From NCBI RefSeq assembly GCF_027912675.1, contig NZ_CP115757.1, positions 1,612,001 through 1,676,000 of the forward strand: a stretch of 64,000 nt of DNA. Direction: 5' to 3'. The translations under genes and the position numbers were made by a program. Numbering within the stretch: the first letter of the stretch is position 1; each line of letters begins with the position of its first letter. The stretch is from Paracoccus sp. SCSIO 75233. Its GTDB lineage: Bacteria; Pseudomonadota; Alphaproteobacteria; Rhodobacterales; Rhodobacteraceae. The notes beneath the pieces are model-generated. The model saw nothing but the letters and a program-made list of their open reading frames with translations, searched no databases and was not told where the DNA came from. Positions 55,440-64,000 of the stretch are shown here, in pieces.

Positions 55440-56025
55440 TCAGCACCTCCTGAATCCTTGCGCGCAACTCCGGCAGCAACTCAGCCTCAAACCACGGATT
55501 GCGCTTCAGCCACCCGGTATTGCGCCAGGACGGATGAGGCAAGGGGAAGACGGACGGGGCATGATCGCGCCAACCCGCCACCGCCGCCGTAACGCTCTGC
55601 CGAGACCCGAGATGCCAGCGATGCGCATAGCCGCCGATCAGCAGCGTCAGTTTGGGTTGCAGAAAATCCATGACCCGCGCCCGCCATGTCGCAGCACAGA
55701 TCGCAGGCGGCGGCAGATCGGCCCCGTTCTTGTCATATCCGGGAAAACAGAATGCCATCGGCACAATTGCGATCCGGCTTTTGTCATAGAACGTCGCCTC
55801 ATCGACACCCATCCATTCCCGCAGCCGTTTCCCGGAGGGATCATCGAACGGCTTGCCGCTTTCATGCACCCGCGCACCGGGCGCCTGCCCTGCGATCAGC
55901 AGCTTCGCACCCGGCGCAAACCAGACCACCGGGCGCGGGCGGTGATGCGTCTGCGTCCCCGCGAAGCGTTCCGCGCAGATCGTGCAGGCGCGGATTTCCG
56001 CGATCAGTTCGGCTGTGTCAGTCAT
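55426..56025 (-). CDS. Uracil-DNA glycosylase superfamily protein
   Basis: UDG-fold protein of 199 residues from a family of uncharacterised bacterial members. The family motif 1 region reads LLIAGQAPGARVHESGKPFDDPSGKRLREWMGV, a C-x2-C pair stands early (RACTICAERF) and motif 2-like VFPLPHPSWRNTGWLKRNPWF follows. It may excise damaged bases or be a non-glycosylase relative; related small proteins lack proven activity. It overlaps the SseB-domain gene by 14 bases. The 200-base gap to kpsT is not coding. Confidence 0.85.
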   Translation of the reverse strand: MTDTAELIAEIRACTICAERFAGTQTHHRPRPVVWFAPGAKLLIAGQAPGARVHESGKPFDDPSGKRLREWMGVDEATFYDKSRIAIVPMAFCFPGYDKNGADLPPPAICAATWRARVMDFLQPKLTLLIGGYAHRWHLGSRQSVTAAVAGWRDHAPSVFPLPHPSWRNTGWLKRNPWFEAELLPELRARIQEVLNDPA

Positions 56026-56163
56026 GCGCTACCTGTCATGCGCTAATATCTGTGCCCTTTCCATCGGTTATTGAAGATGTGGCGAGTTCAGCGTAAACCA
56101 TGACCGCAGAGAGCGAGTAGATTTTGTGAGGCCCGGCGCTTACCCTGACAACCATCAGTGCGT

Positions 56164-56191
56164 TTTGCGTCGATTCTGGAGTATTTATAGG
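56164..56191 (+). promoter_or_regulatory. Candidate kpsT promoter
   Basis: TTTGCG (56164-56169), 16 bases, TATAGG (56186-56191), about 36 bases before the kpsT ATG. The match is imperfect. Confidence 0.35.
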
Positions 56192-56226
56192 GCTTGATGG
56201 CGAAAATCGTCGCTCGGAATTGATGA

Positions 56227-56880
56227 ATGCTGGAATTCGATAACGTCTCAAAATCATTCTGGACCGGGACGCAGCGCAAGGTCATCCTCGATCGGGCGTC
56301 GTTCCGTGTCGATCTTGGGCAATCGCTGGGCATTCTGGCCCCGAACGGCACCGGCAAGACCACGGTCATCAATATGATGTGCGGGCTGGAAAAGCCTGAC
56401 GAGGGCAGCATCAGAAGCGAATGCCGGGTCTCATTTCCGCTGGGGTTCATGGGCGGGGTGGTTTCGATGCATTCCGCCAATGAAAATTCTCGTTTTATAG
56501 CAAGAATTTATGGCCTTGACCCGGATTATGTCGCCGCCTTCACCCGCTGGCTGACCGATATCGACGAATATTTCGACATGCCGGTCGCGACCTACTCCTC
56601 CGGGATGCGTCAGCGTTTCGTGTTTTCGCTGCTGCTGTCGCTGGAATTCGACATCTACCTGATCGACGAAGGCATGCCGAACGCCACCGACGCCGAATTC
56701 AACCGCAAGGCGGGACAGGTCCTGAAAGAGCGGCTGAAGAACTCCACCGTCGTCGTCGTTTCCCACAGCGCCCAGATTCTGGAAGAATTCTGCCAGCGCG
56801 CGGCCGTCCTGCGCGATGGCAAGCTTTATATGTTCGACACGCTTCAAGAGGCAAAACAATATTATGACTACTCCGCCTAA
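56227..56880 (+). CDS. kpsT: Capsular polysaccharide ABC transporter ATP-binding protein (KpsT-like)
   Basis: Energises export of group 2-type capsule or related polysaccharide across the inner membrane, 217 residues. Walker A is APNGTGKTT, the signature is YSSGMRQRFVFSLLLSLEF and Walker B LIDEGMPNATDAEF, in the short KpsT format without extra domains. No SD is obvious. The permease partner KpsM is not in the window; the next gene is KpsE-like, overlapping by 17 bases. The Kdo synthase kdsA is next, which fits poly-Kdo linked capsule. Confidence 0.9.
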   Translation: MLEFDNVSKSFWTGTQRKVILDRASFRVDLGQSLGILAPNGTGKTTVINMMCGLEKPDEGSIRSECRVSFPLGFMGGVVSMHSANENSRFIARIYGLDPDYVAAFTRWLTDIDEYFDMPVATYSSGMRQRFVFSLLLSLEFDIYLIDEGMPNATDAEFNRKAGQVLKERLKNSTVVVVSHSAQILEEFCQRAAVLRDGKLYMFDTLQEAKQYYDYSA

Positions 56881-58468
56881 GGTGCGCATCTACCGCCGGA
56901 AGCGCGGCGAATCGGCTCCCGACGAACAGGATACGGCGGCAGAACAGTCGGCCGATGAGGAACTGCCAGAGCCCGCGGATGACGGCGACCTGCAAGCCAG
57001 GATCGAGGCGGTCAAGGCCGAGGGGCTGACCTCTCGCCAGCTACGGCTGGCGCGACGCATCGCGGCGATGCATGGCGTTCCCGTCGAAAGCGACGAGGAA
57101 GCCGTGATCCGGCTGCGCGAACGCGGCGTCGACCCGTTCCACCGGTCCTCGCTCGGCTCGGCAATGGGCAATGCCGACGCGCAGGCGCAGCAAGGCAGCG
57201 GCATCAAGGAACTCGCGCTCAGAAAAGGCCCGCAATTGCCGGGCAGCGCAACCCCGCTGGGCCGCATCGCCAAGGGGCAGATCCCCGCCGATCAGATTTC
57301 GCCTCACGAAAAACTCAACGAGGAAAAACGCGCCGCCGAAATCATCCGCATCCAGCGCGACATCGCGCGGCGGCGGCGCAGCCGTCAATTCTGGCTCGCG
57401 GTCCGGTTATTGCTGCTGGTCGGCTTACCGACTTTCATCGCGGGATGGTATTATTTCACCGTCGCAACCCCGCTTTATGAAACCAAATCCCAGTTCCTGA
57501 TCCAGCAAGCGGACGCCGCCTCGACAGAGATGGGAACGTCGATCCTCAGCGGCATCCAGCTTAACCCCGATTCCGTGTCCGTGCAGAGCTATCTCACCTC
57601 CAAGAACGCCATGCTGCGGCTGGATGAGGAAATCGGCTTCAAGGAAGCCTTTCAGGATCCCTCCATCGATCCGCTTCTGCGCCTGCCGCCCGACGCAACG
57701 GAAGACGACGCTTTCAAGACATATGCCGACATGGTGAAGGTCGGATACGACCCGACGGAGGGCGTCTTGAACATGGATGTGGTCGCCCCCGATCCGGAAC
57801 TCAGCGAAAGATTCTCGCGCGCGCTTCTGGGTTATGCCGAGGGCATGGTGGACGAAATGACCGCACGGGTGCGCAACGACCAGATGTCGGGTGCGCAGGC
57901 CGGTTACGAAGCTGCGGAAAAGAAGCTCCGGGATGCTCAGATCGAAGTCCAGAAGCTTCAGGAACAGGTCGGGATGCTCGACGCCGAATCCGAATCCAGC
58001 CTGGTGATGAGCCAGGTCGGCCAGCTACAATCCCAGCTCATCGATAAGCAGCTTGAACTTTCACAATTGCTTTCGAACGCCAACCCCAATGCAAGCCGGG
58101 TCTCGGGGGTCCGGGGTGACATCAAGCGACTTCAGGAACTGATCGCCGAAACCCGTGCCGATCTGACCGAAAGCGGCGAGGATCACAGCTCGCTGGCGCA
58201 GATCGGCGGGCAATTGGCGATTGCGCAGGCGGATCTCGAGATTCGCCAGCAACTGCTTTTCACAGCCGCCGAACAGCTTGAAAGGGCGCGCGGCGAAGCC
58301 AACAAGCAGGTCCGCTATCTTTCGCTTTCAGTGTCGCCGGTGGCGCCCCAGGAAGCGAGCTATCCGAAAGCGGTCTTGAACACCATCGTCGCCTTCCTGA
58401 TATTCATGGGTATCTATCTCATGATGTCGCTGACGGCATCCATCTTGCGTGAACAGGTATCCACATGA
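56864..58468 (+). CDS. Capsule export inner-membrane protein (KpsE/CtrB-like, PCP-3 type)
   Basis: Polysaccharide co-polymerase of 534 residues. A long, charged, proline-poor cytosolic N-terminus (about 1-175, with LTSRQLRLARRIAAMHGVPVESDEEAVIRL) precedes the first membrane segment (about 177-198). A large periplasmic domain follows with ETKSQFLIQQADAASTEMG, SVQSYLTSKNAMLRLDEEIGF and a coiled coil from about 345 to 430, then the second membrane segment near the C-terminus. The PCP fold and the kpsT overlap support the call. The N-terminal extension is longer than in E. coli KpsE. Confidence 0.85.
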   Translation: MTTPPKVRIYRRKRGESAPDEQDTAAEQSADEELPEPADDGDLQARIEAVKAEGLTSRQLRLARRIAAMHGVPVESDEEAVIRLRERGVDPFHRSSLGSAMGNADAQAQQGSGIKELALRKGPQLPGSATPLGRIAKGQIPADQISPHEKLNEEKRAAEIIRIQRDIARRRRSRQFWLAVRLLLLVGLPTFIAGWYYFTVATPLYETKSQFLIQQADAASTEMGTSILSGIQLNPDSVSVQSYLTSKNAMLRLDEEIGFKEAFQDPSIDPLLRLPPDATEDDAFKTYADMVKVGYDPTEGVLNMDVVAPDPELSERFSRALLGYAEGMVDEMTARVRNDQMSGAQAGYEAAEKKLRDAQIEVQKLQEQVGMLDAESESSLVMSQVGQLQSQLIDKQLELSQLLSNANPNASRVSGVRGDIKRLQELIAETRADLTESGEDHSSLAQIGGQLAIAQADLEIRQQLLFTAAEQLERARGEANKQVRYLSLSVSPVAPQEASYPKAVLNTIVAFLIFMGIYLMMSLTASILREQVST

Positions 58469-59301
58469 CACAGGTCCGTATCGGCGATTTCAACTGCAGC
58501 AACGATCAGCCTTTGACGGTGATCGCCGGCCCCTGTCAGCTTGAGACGCTGGATCACGCCCTGATGATCGCCGAAACTGTCGCGAAAGCCTGTGCCGCTG
58601 CCGGTGCGCATTATGTGTTCAAGGCCAGCTACGACAAGGCCAACCGCACCTCGCTCAAGGGGCGGCGCGGCATTGGCATGGATGAGGGGCTGCGCATGCT
58701 GGAAACCGTGCGCGAACGGCTCGGCTGTCCGGTGCTGACGGATGTTCACGACATCGAACAGGCACGCGCGGCAGGCAGCGTGGTGGACGTGATCCAGATC
58801 CCGGCCTTTCTGTGCCGCCAGACCGATCTGTTGCTGGCAGCCGGGGAAACCGGGGCCGTGGTGAATATCAAGAAGGGCCAGTTCCTCGCGCCGTGGGATA
58901 TGCCGAATGTGGCGGACAAGGTCGCCTCGACCGGTAATCAGAAAATCCTGCTGACCGAACGCGGGGCGAGCTTCGGCTATAACACGCTGGTTGCGGATAT
59001 GCGCTCGATCCCGATCATGGCGCGCACCGGCTATCCGGTGATCATGGACGCCACACATTCGGTCCAGCAACCCGGCGGTCAGGGCGGCAGTTCCGGCGGG
59101 CAGCGCGAATTTGCGCCGGTGATGGCGCGTGCGGCGGTCGCGCTCGGGGTGGCGGGGGTGTTTATCGAAACCCATCAGGACCCCGACAACGCCCCCTCGG
59201 ACGGGCCGAATATGATCCATCTCGACCAGATGGCGGGGCTGATCGCCAGCCTGATGCGGTTTGACAAGCTGGCGAAAGCCGATCCGGTGATGGACGCGTG
59301 A
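58465..59301 (+). CDS. kdsA: 3-deoxy-8-phosphooctulonate synthase (Kdo-8-P synthase)
   Basis: Condenses phosphoenolpyruvate and arabinose-5-phosphate into Kdo-8-phosphate for LPS and capsule linkers, 278 residues. IAGPCQLETLDHALMIAET, FKASYDKANRTSLKGRRGIGMDEGLRML, DVHDIEQA, VVNIKKGQFLAPWDM, DATHSVQQPGGQGGSSGGQREFAPVMARAAVA and ETHQDPDNAPSDGPNM are typical. Metal-dependent and independent forms differ at one Cys/Asn position; the N-terminal loop reads FNCSNDQ, not decisive. It overlaps the KpsE-like gene by 4 bases (ATGA), placing Kdo synthesis in the capsule operon. Confidence 0.96.
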   Translation: MTQVRIGDFNCSNDQPLTVIAGPCQLETLDHALMIAETVAKACAAAGAHYVFKASYDKANRTSLKGRRGIGMDEGLRMLETVRERLGCPVLTDVHDIEQARAAGSVVDVIQIPAFLCRQTDLLLAAGETGAVVNIKKGQFLAPWDMPNVADKVASTGNQKILLTERGASFGYNTLVADMRSIPIMARTGYPVIMDATHSVQQPGGQGGSSGGQREFAPVMARAAVALGVAGVFIETHQDPDNAPSDGPNMIHLDQMAGLIASLMRFDKLAKADPVMDA

Positions 59302-59317
59302 AACGCCCCGGCGGGGC

Positions 59318-59677
59318 TCAGAGGATCTCCTCCAGCTTTTCAACCGGCCGCACCAGACGCACACCCTTTTCGGTGACGACAATCGGTCGCTCCAGCAGCA
59401 CCGGATGCGCCGCCATCGCATCCAGCAGCGCATCGTCGCTGAGGTCAGTATTACCGAGCCCCAACTCGTCATAGGGCGTGTTACGCCGCCTCAGCAATCC
59501 ACGCACACCCAGCCCTGACGCCTCTGCCAGCGCAATCAGATCCGCTCGCGACGGCGGGGTCTTGAGGTATTCGATCACCTCCGGCTCAACGCCCTTGTCG
59601 CGGATCGCCGCCAGAACCTTGCGGGAGGTCACGCATTTGGGGTTGTGGTAAATCTTCACGGTCATCTCGTCGCTCAT
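59318..59677 (-). CDS. ArsC-family arsenate reductase-like protein
   Basis: Thioredoxin-fold protein of 119 residues. The active-site Cys is in IYHNPKCVTSRKV (C-x-T-S-R), followed by EVIEYLKTPPSRADLIALAEASGLGVRGLLRRRNTPYDEL and the arginine region LLERPIVVTEKGVRLVRPVEKL, as in ArsC/YffB relatives. Starting codons at 59677 and 59665 are both possible. No other ars genes adjoin it, so a true arsenate role is uncertain; YffB/Spx relatives are alternatives. It is convergent with kdsA and divergent from the DUF59 gene. Confidence 0.82.
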   Translation of the reverse strand: MSDEMTVKIYHNPKCVTSRKVLAAIRDKGVEPEVIEYLKTPPSRADLIALAEASGLGVRGLLRRRNTPYDELGLGNTDLSDDALLDAMAAHPVLLERPIVVTEKGVRLVRPVEKLEEIL

Positions 59678-59746
59678 CCTGTTCCGGGTCTGGAAGCATT
59701 GCCGCGTTTCGCCTATATCAGGGATTGTCATCACGGGGTAACAGAT

Positions 59747-60103
59747 ATGCACGAAGAGCTTCAGGAAGGCGAACCTCTGATCCGGCCCTCCAGCACGGAT
59801 CATCCGCTTTACGATCAGGTGGTAGAGGCCTGCCGGACAGTCTATGACCCCGAAATCCCGGTGAATATCTACGATCTCGGGCTGATCTATACGCTGGTTA
59901 TTTCGGATGACGGCAAGGTGAATGTCACCATGACCCTGACCGCGCCCGGCTGTCCCGTGGCCGGCGAGATGCCCGGCTGGGTCGCCGATGCCGTCGAAGC
60001 CGTGCCCGGCGTGCGCGAGGTGGAGGTGGAAATGACCTTCCAGCCGCAATGGGGCATGGACATGATGTCCGAAGAGGCCCGGCTGGAGCTGGGGTTCATC
60101 TGA
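59747..60103 (+). CDS. DUF59/MIP18-type Fe-S assembly protein (SufT-like)
   Basis: Small Fe-S cluster maturation factor of 118 residues. DPEIPVNIYDLGLIYTLVI and MTLTAPGCPVAGEMPGWVADAVEAVPGVREVEVEMTFQPQWGMDMMSEEARLELG are the MIP18 signature, with the reactive cysteine in APGCP. An N-terminal extension of about 20 residues leads into the domain. The start at 59747 is chosen because the longer frame has no ribosome site. In many genomes this gene closes the suf operon; here it stands alone and is followed by a terminator and repeats. Confidence 0.9.
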   Translation: MHEELQEGEPLIRPSSTDHPLYDQVVEACRTVYDPEIPVNIYDLGLIYTLVISDDGKVNVTMTLTAPGCPVAGEMPGWVADAVEAVPGVREVEVEMTFQPQWGMDMMSEEARLELGFI

Positions 60104-60157
60104 GGGCGGTTTGCGGGCGCGCTGTCATGGCCGGGCTGGGCGGTTGTTTCGGGTGAT

Positions 60158-60515
60158 GGTGCGTTGAAACGCACCCTACGGGGTTTGCGGGGTTCGGTTC
60201 GTCAATTGCGCGCATCGCGCGGTTTTTTTTGCGTGGTGCGTTGAAACGCACGATGCGTGGTTTGGTCATTATTGGTGGGTGGGATGGTGCGGATCCCGTA
60301 TCGGTGTTTTCGGGGTGTCGGTTTGGTGCGCTAAAGCGCACCCTACGTGGATCGGGATGTTCCGGTGTTTTTCACGGTGCGTTGAAACGCACCCTACGCC
60401 GCATCGCATCTGTTTCCACAACCCGCGCCCCATTTCCACACCCCGTAGGGTGCGTTTCAACGCACCAAACCCCGGACCGCATTTCCACAACCCGTGGGCT
60501 GCATTTCAACGCACC
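60158..60515. repeat. Six copies of a 23-bp palindromic repeat (GGTGCGTT...CGCACCCTACG type)
   Basis: A unit close to GGTGCGTTGAAACGCACC followed by CTACG occurs at 60158-60180, 60235-60257, 60325-60347 and 60376-60398 on the plus strand, and at 60444-60466 and 60493-60515 in the opposite direction. Each forms a hairpin with GTGCGTT/AACGCAC-like arms; copy 3 has compensating changes (GCGCTAAAGCGC). Intervals vary from 27 to 67 bases, so it is not a CRISPR. It fills the gap between the DUF59 gene and slyX. Confidence 0.9.
60208..60230 (+). terminator. Terminator after the DUF59 gene
   Basis: GCGCG-CAT-CGCGC stem (60208-60220) followed by GG and eight T residues, about 105 bases after the stop. 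Confidence 0.7.
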
Positions 60516-60534
60516 ACCAACCCAAACACACCCA

Positions 60535-60738
60535 TCACCAATGCGGCGGCCGCTGATCCGCCAACGGAACCCCCGCGCCCGCATCGGCCTCCCGCTCCGC
60601 CTCGCGCTCCATCAACATGCCGACCCGCGATTTCAGCCGCACGATCTCCTGATCCTGGCGGGCGACCACGTCCGAAAGCTCCTCCACCACGCGCGCCAGA
60701 TGCGCAATCGTCTCTTCCACCCGCTGCAACTTGTCCAT
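60535..60738 (-). CDS. slyX: SlyX family protein
   Basis: Small coiled-coil protein of 67 residues, function unknown. [46 protein letters not shown] is the family coil, and the chain ends in PPHW, matching the SlyX C-terminal PPHY/W signature. A GGAGA lies about 9 bases before the ATG at 60738; the frame continues to 60810 without support. It diverges from hisS across a 47-base gap. Confidence 0.9.
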   Translation of the reverse strand: MDKLQRVEETIAHLARVVEELSDVVARQDQEIVRLKSRVGMLMEREAEREADAGAGVPLADQRPPHW

Positions 60739-60785
60739 CTCGTCTATCTCCGTTAAGCCCGCTCCCGAGACTGGAGACAGGTTCC

Positions 60786-62273
60786 ATGCCGCAGGACAAG
60801 AAGAAATCACCCCGCCCCAAAGCCGCCACGCCCAAGGGGTTCCGCGACTATTTCGGCGCAGAAGTCACCGAGCGCAAGGCGATGCTCGACCGGATCGGCG
60901 AAATCTACCATCTCCACGGGTTCGAGCCGCTGGAAAGCTCCGCCGTCGAAACGGTGGAGGCACTTGGCAAATTTCTCCCCGATGTGGACCGCCCCAATGC
61001 CGGCGTCTTCGCCTGGCAGGAAGAGGACGTCCCCGGCGGCGGCTCCGGCGACTGGCTGGCGCTGCGCTATGACCTGACCGCGCCGCTGGCCCGTGTCGCG
61101 GCCCAATATCGCAACGATCTGCCGACGCCCTATCGCCGCTACGCCATGGGGCCGGTCTGGCGGAACGAAAAGCCGGGGCCGGGCCGGTTCCGGCAGTTCT
61201 ATCAATGCGACGCCGATACGGTCGGCAGCGCCTCAGTCGCGGCGGATGCGGAGATCTGCGCCATGCTCGCGGACGCGCTGGAAGCGGTCGGGATCGCGCG
61301 CGGCGATTACCTCGTGCGGATCAACAATCGCAAGGTGCTGAACGGCGTGCTTGAGGCGGCAGAGATCCGCGACGATCAGGCCGACGATGTGCTGCGCCAG
61401 ATAGATAAATTCGACAAGGTAGGCGAGGACGGCGTCCGTCAGCTGCTGACCGCCGGGCGCAAGGATGACAGCGGTGCCTTTATCGACGGTGTCGGGCTCA
61501 GCGATCAGCAGGCCGTGCCGGTGCTGGCGTTCCTGACGTCCAAGGGCCACGACAATGCCGCAACGCTGCATAATCTGCGCGCCGCCGTCGGCCCCTCGGC
61601 CACAGGCGCGGAAGGCGTGGAGGAACTGGCGAAGATGGCGGCCCTTCTGGCCAGCCTCGGTGTCGGCGAAGACCGCGCCGTCATCGACCCCTCCGTCGTG
61701 CGCGGCCTCGGCTATTACACCGGGCCGGTCTTCGAGGCGGAACTGACCTTCGAAATCCTAGACGAAAAAGGCCGCAGGCGGCAATTCGGCTCCGTCGCGG
61801 GGGGCGGGCGCTATGACGGGTTGGTCGAACGCTTCACCGGCCAGAAAGTACCTGCCACCGGCGTCTCCATCGGCGTCGACCGGCTGCTGGCCGCGCTGCG
61901 CGCCAAGGGGCTGACCGGCGGCGAGGCAACGGGCCCCGTCGTCGTCACCGTCATGGACCGCGACCGCATGGCCGATTATCACGCCATGGCTGCTGAACTC
62001 CGCGCCGCCGGGATCCGCGCGGAGGTCTATCTGGGCAACCCGAAGAACTTCGGCAACCAGCTCAAATACGCCGATAAGCGCAGCGCCCCGATTGCCATCA
62101 TTCAGGGCGGGGACGAGGCGGAACGCGGCATCGTCCAGATCAAGGATCTGATCCTCGGCGCAAAACTCGCCTCCGAGGTCAGCCATGAGGAATGGAAATC
62201 CCAGCCCGCCCAGACGGAGGCCGCGCGCGAAAACCTCGTCGCCGCCGTGCAGGAGATGCTGGCAAGATGGTAA
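60786..62273 (+). CDS. hisS: Histidyl-tRNA synthetase
   Basis: Charges tRNA-His, 495 residues, longer than the E. coli enzyme, as usual in alphaproteobacteria. Class II motifs are present: motif 1 in [41 protein letters not shown], motif 2 in [26 protein letters not shown] and motif 3 in [14 protein letters not shown]; the histidine-binding [13 protein letters not shown] is intact. The start [12 protein letters not shown] (60786) follows GGAGACAGG. The 5' open frame to 60279 runs through the repeat region and is not coding. It overlaps hisZ by 7 bases. Confidence 0.96.
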   Translation: MPQDKKKSPRPKAATPKGFRDYFGAEVTERKAMLDRIGEIYHLHGFEPLESSAVETVEALGKFLPDVDRPNAGVFAWQEEDVPGGGSGDWLALRYDLTAPLARVAAQYRNDLPTPYRRYAMGPVWRNEKPGPGRFRQFYQCDADTVGSASVAADAEICAMLADALEAVGIARGDYLVRINNRKVLNGVLEAAEIRDDQADDVLRQIDKFDKVGEDGVRQLLTAGRKDDSGAFIDGVGLSDQQAVPVLAFLTSKGHDNAATLHNLRAAVGPSATGAEGVEELAKMAALLASLGVGEDRAVIDPSVVRGLGYYTGPVFEAELTFEILDEKGRRRQFGSVAGGGRYDGLVERFTGQKVPATGVSIGVDRLLAALRAKGLTGGEATGPVVVTVMDRDRMADYHAMAAELRAAGIRAEVYLGNPKNFGNQLKYADKRSAPIAIIQGGDEAERGIVQIKDLILGAKLASEVSHEEWKSQPAQTEAARENLVAAVQEMLARW

Positions 62274-63328
62274 GCAAGGCCGCCAAGCAGGAGATCGGGC
62301 AGCGCCTGCTCTCCGCCTTCCGCGAGGCCGGGGCGGCTGAGGTCGCGCCGGATATACTGCTCAACGCCGCCACGCTGCTCGATCTTTACGGCGAGGATAT
62401 CCGCGCCCGCGCCTATGTCACCACCGATCCGGTGCGGGGCGAGGTGGTGCTGCGCCCGGATTTCACCGTTCCGGTCGTGCAGATGCATATGCAGGACGGG
62501 GCCGAGCCCGCCCGCTACTGCTATCTGGGCGAGATATTCCGCAAGCAGGATCACGGCGACACACGCCCCGACACGCCACGCGACAATGAATATCTGCAAG
62601 CAGGTTTCGAGATATTCGCACGTGATGAAGAGGCCGACGCCGAAATCTTCGCGCTGTTCCATAACCTGCTCGCCCCTTACGGGTTGCGCGCATCAATGGG
62701 CGATATGGACATCCTGCTGGATGCGATCCGCGCCCTGCCCGTTTCCGATGCCCGCCGTGCGGCACTGCTGCACCATGTCTGGCGGCCGATCCGGTTTTCC
62801 CGGCTGCTCGCCCGGTTCTCGGCCCCCGCCAGCCCGCGCGACCTGCCGGACAGCGATGCGCCCTGGACCGGCCTGCGCACCGGGTCCGAGATGGAAACCC
62901 GCATCGCCACGCTCAACGCCGAACCGCAGGAACCGCCGCTGCCAGCGGAATGGAGCGACCGGCTAACCCGGCTCTTTGCCATCGACGCCCCGGCCCCCGA
63001 TGCGCTTGCCCAATTGCGCGGCATCACGGATGAACTCCCGGCGATTGCCGAGGCTGTGGACCGCCTTGCCCGGCGCCTCGACCAGATCGCGGCGCGCGGC
63101 GTCGATCCGGCCTCGATCCGCTTCGCCGCCAGCCACGGGCGGGAGACGATGGAATATTACGACGGCATGACCTTCACCTTTGAAGCCCAAAACCCCGACT
63201 GGCCCCCGGTCGCCTCCGGCGGGCGCTATGACGCGCTGACCGCCCAGCTCGGTCAGGGCCGCGCCATCCCGGCGGTTGGCGGTATCATCCGCCCCGGTTT
63301 GCTGGCAGTGATGGAGGCCACATGCTGA
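62267..63328 (+). CDS. hisZ: ATP phosphoribosyltransferase regulatory subunit
   Basis: HisRS-like paralogue of 353 residues that partners with short-form HisG and does not aminoacylate. It keeps the synthetase fold ([58 protein letters not shown]) but lacks the histidyl motif 3. The C-terminal [13 protein letters not shown] is family-like. It is encoded between hisS and hisG with 7-base overlaps on both sides, the arrangement expected for the HisZ/HisG-S octamer. Confidence 0.94.
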   Translation: MVSKAAKQEIGQRLLSAFREAGAAEVAPDILLNAATLLDLYGEDIRARAYVTTDPVRGEVVLRPDFTVPVVQMHMQDGAEPARYCYLGEIFRKQDHGDTRPDTPRDNEYLQAGFEIFARDEEADAEIFALFHNLLAPYGLRASMGDMDILLDAIRALPVSDARRAALLHHVWRPIRFSRLLARFSAPASPRDLPDSDAPWTGLRTGSEMETRIATLNAEPQEPPLPAEWSDRLTRLFAIDAPAPDALAQLRGITDELPAIAEAVDRLARRLDQIAARGVDPASIRFAASHGRETMEYYDGMTFTFEAQNPDWPPVASGGRYDALTAQLGQGRAIPAVGGIIRPGLLAVMEATC

Positions 63329-63999
63329 AGCTCGGCGTGCCGTCCAAAGGGCGGCTGATGGAAAAAACCTTCCAGTGGTTCGCGGATCGCGGCATCACCC
63401 TGTCGCGCAGCGGTTCCGACCGCGAATATGCCGGACGGGTGGAGGGCGCGGAACTGTCGCTGCTGCTGCTTTCGGCCAGCGAAATCCCCCGCGAACTGGC
63501 CTCGGGCCGGATCGATCTGGGCGTCACCGGCTCTGATTTGGTGCGCGAGAAACTGGCCGGCTGGCGCTCCGATGTGCGCGAGGTGGCACCGATGGGGTTC
63601 GGCCATGCCGATCTGGTGCTGGCGGTTCCCGCTGCATGGCGCGATTGTGAGAACCTCGACGATTTCGCCGCCATCACCCGGCAGTTCCGCGAAAATCACG
63701 GCTTCCGCCTGCGGATCGCGACGAAATATCACCGCCTCGTCCGCGCCTTCCTGTCGGAACATGAGGTCGCGGATTATCAACTGACCGACAGTCAGGGCGC
63801 GACCGAAGGCACCGTCGCCAATCTGACGGCCGAGGCCATTGCCGATATCACCAGCACCGGCGAGACGCTGCGCGCCAACCACCTGAAGATTCTGCCCGAC
63901 GCGCTGATCCACGCGAGCCAGGCGACCCTGTTTGCCTCAACAAAAGCCGATCAGACGAAAGTGGACAACTTCGCCACCCGCCTCTCAGCAAACGCCTGA
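63322..63999 (+). CDS. hisG: ATP phosphoribosyltransferase, short form
   Basis: First step of histidine synthesis, joining ATP and PRPP, 225 residues. The start [23 protein letters not shown] and the periplasmic-binding-like core are typical. PRPP-binding residues lie in DSQGATEGTVANL (the E-G-T-V region), with GVTGSDLVREK near 72. It lacks the C-terminal regulatory domain of long HisG, which is supplied by HisZ. The stop is complete at 63997-63999, one base from the window end. Confidence 0.95.
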   Translation: MLKLGVPSKGRLMEKTFQWFADRGITLSRSGSDREYAGRVEGAELSLLLLSASEIPRELASGRIDLGVTGSDLVREKLAGWRSDVREVAPMGFGHADLVLAVPAAWRDCENLDDFAAITRQFRENHGFRLRIATKYHRLVRAFLSEHEVADYQLTDSQGATEGTVANLTAEAIADITSTGETLRANHLKILPDALIHASQATLFASTKADQTKVDNFATRLSANA

Positions 64000-64000
64000 G

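Noticed and set aside
60158..60515. CRISPR array
   Set aside because: Repeats are palindromic, change orientation and have irregular intervals of 27-67 bases; no cas genes are nearby.
60279..60785. N-terminal extension of hisS by 169 codons
   Set aside because: It is translated through the palindromic repeats and gives Pro/Thr/His-rich noise; HisRS motif 1 begins just after the ATG at 60786.

Overview
The window is about 64 kb of GC-rich, densely packed chromosome from an alphaproteobacterium, most likely Rhodobacteraceae (Paracoccus or a close relative; this is inference). Supporting markers are the hisS-hisZ-hisG order, a CckA-type hybrid kinase, a GTTC-N7-GTTC LexA box at recA, kpsT/kpsE beside kdsA, and a DUF177 protein near a BamE lipoprotein. 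Almost everything looks like core chromosome. No rRNA, tRNA, insertion sequence, integrase or CRISPR array was recognised.

Layout. 1-6 kb: folA (partial) and thyA, gloA, a MarR regulator, sdhE, aspartate aminotransferase, a DUF1127-like small protein, a GcvA-type LysR regulator and 3-hydroxybutyrate dehydrogenase. 6.1-6.3 kb: a self-contained promoter, hairpin and terminator unit that looks like a small RNA or bdhA leader. 6.3-12 kb: a YejA-like peptide-binding protein, a CsbD-like acidic protein, the tail of an imelysin/DUF1513 iron-uptake operon, and recA with its SOS box. 12-22 kb: a sulfotransferase-like gene, cckA, an RsmB-type methyltransferase, an RND efflux pair and a ygiC/ygiB pair. 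22.6-24.2 kb: a visibly AT-rich two-gene cassette (DUF1906 glycoside-hydrolase-like protein plus M15 peptidase), the clearest sign of horizontal transfer. 24.6-28 kb: acpP, fabG, an Asp/Glu-racemase-like gene, fabD and ndk. 28-29 kb: an 11-bp tandem repeat and an unrecognised three-gene operon of small coiled-coil proteins. 29-42 kb: an ABC-F ATPase, MipA/OmpV, OlsB, MsrB, a TetR/reductase pair, an AI-2E family permease, bamE, yceD, rnhA-lysE-gst, ispH, a PQQ-type sugar dehydrogenase and an NYN-domain protein. 42-48 kb: folK, rpoZ, rsh, DUF2062, then leuA behind a leucine-rich leader peptide. 48-54 kb: the rod-shape cluster mreBCD-mrdA-rodA. 54-60 kb: a hydroxyacid reductase, an SseB-domain protein, a UDG-family protein, kpsT-kpsE-kdsA, an ArsC-like protein and a DUF59 protein. 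60.1-60.5 kb: six copies of a palindromic repeat. 60.5-64 kb: slyX, hisS, hisZ, hisG.

Functional groups: folate/thymidylate (folA, thyA, folK), fatty-acid synthesis (fabD, fabG, acpP), stringent response (rpoZ, rsh), envelope and cell shape (mre/mrd, bamE, cckA, capsule export with Kdo synthesis, ornithine-lipid acyltransferase), leucine synthesis under leader control, and histidine synthesis/charging. Four places deserve follow-up: the sRNA-like unit upstream of bdhA, the AT-rich wall-hydrolase cassette, the small coiled-coil operon beside the 11-bp repeat, and the apparently leaderless leuA leader peptide.
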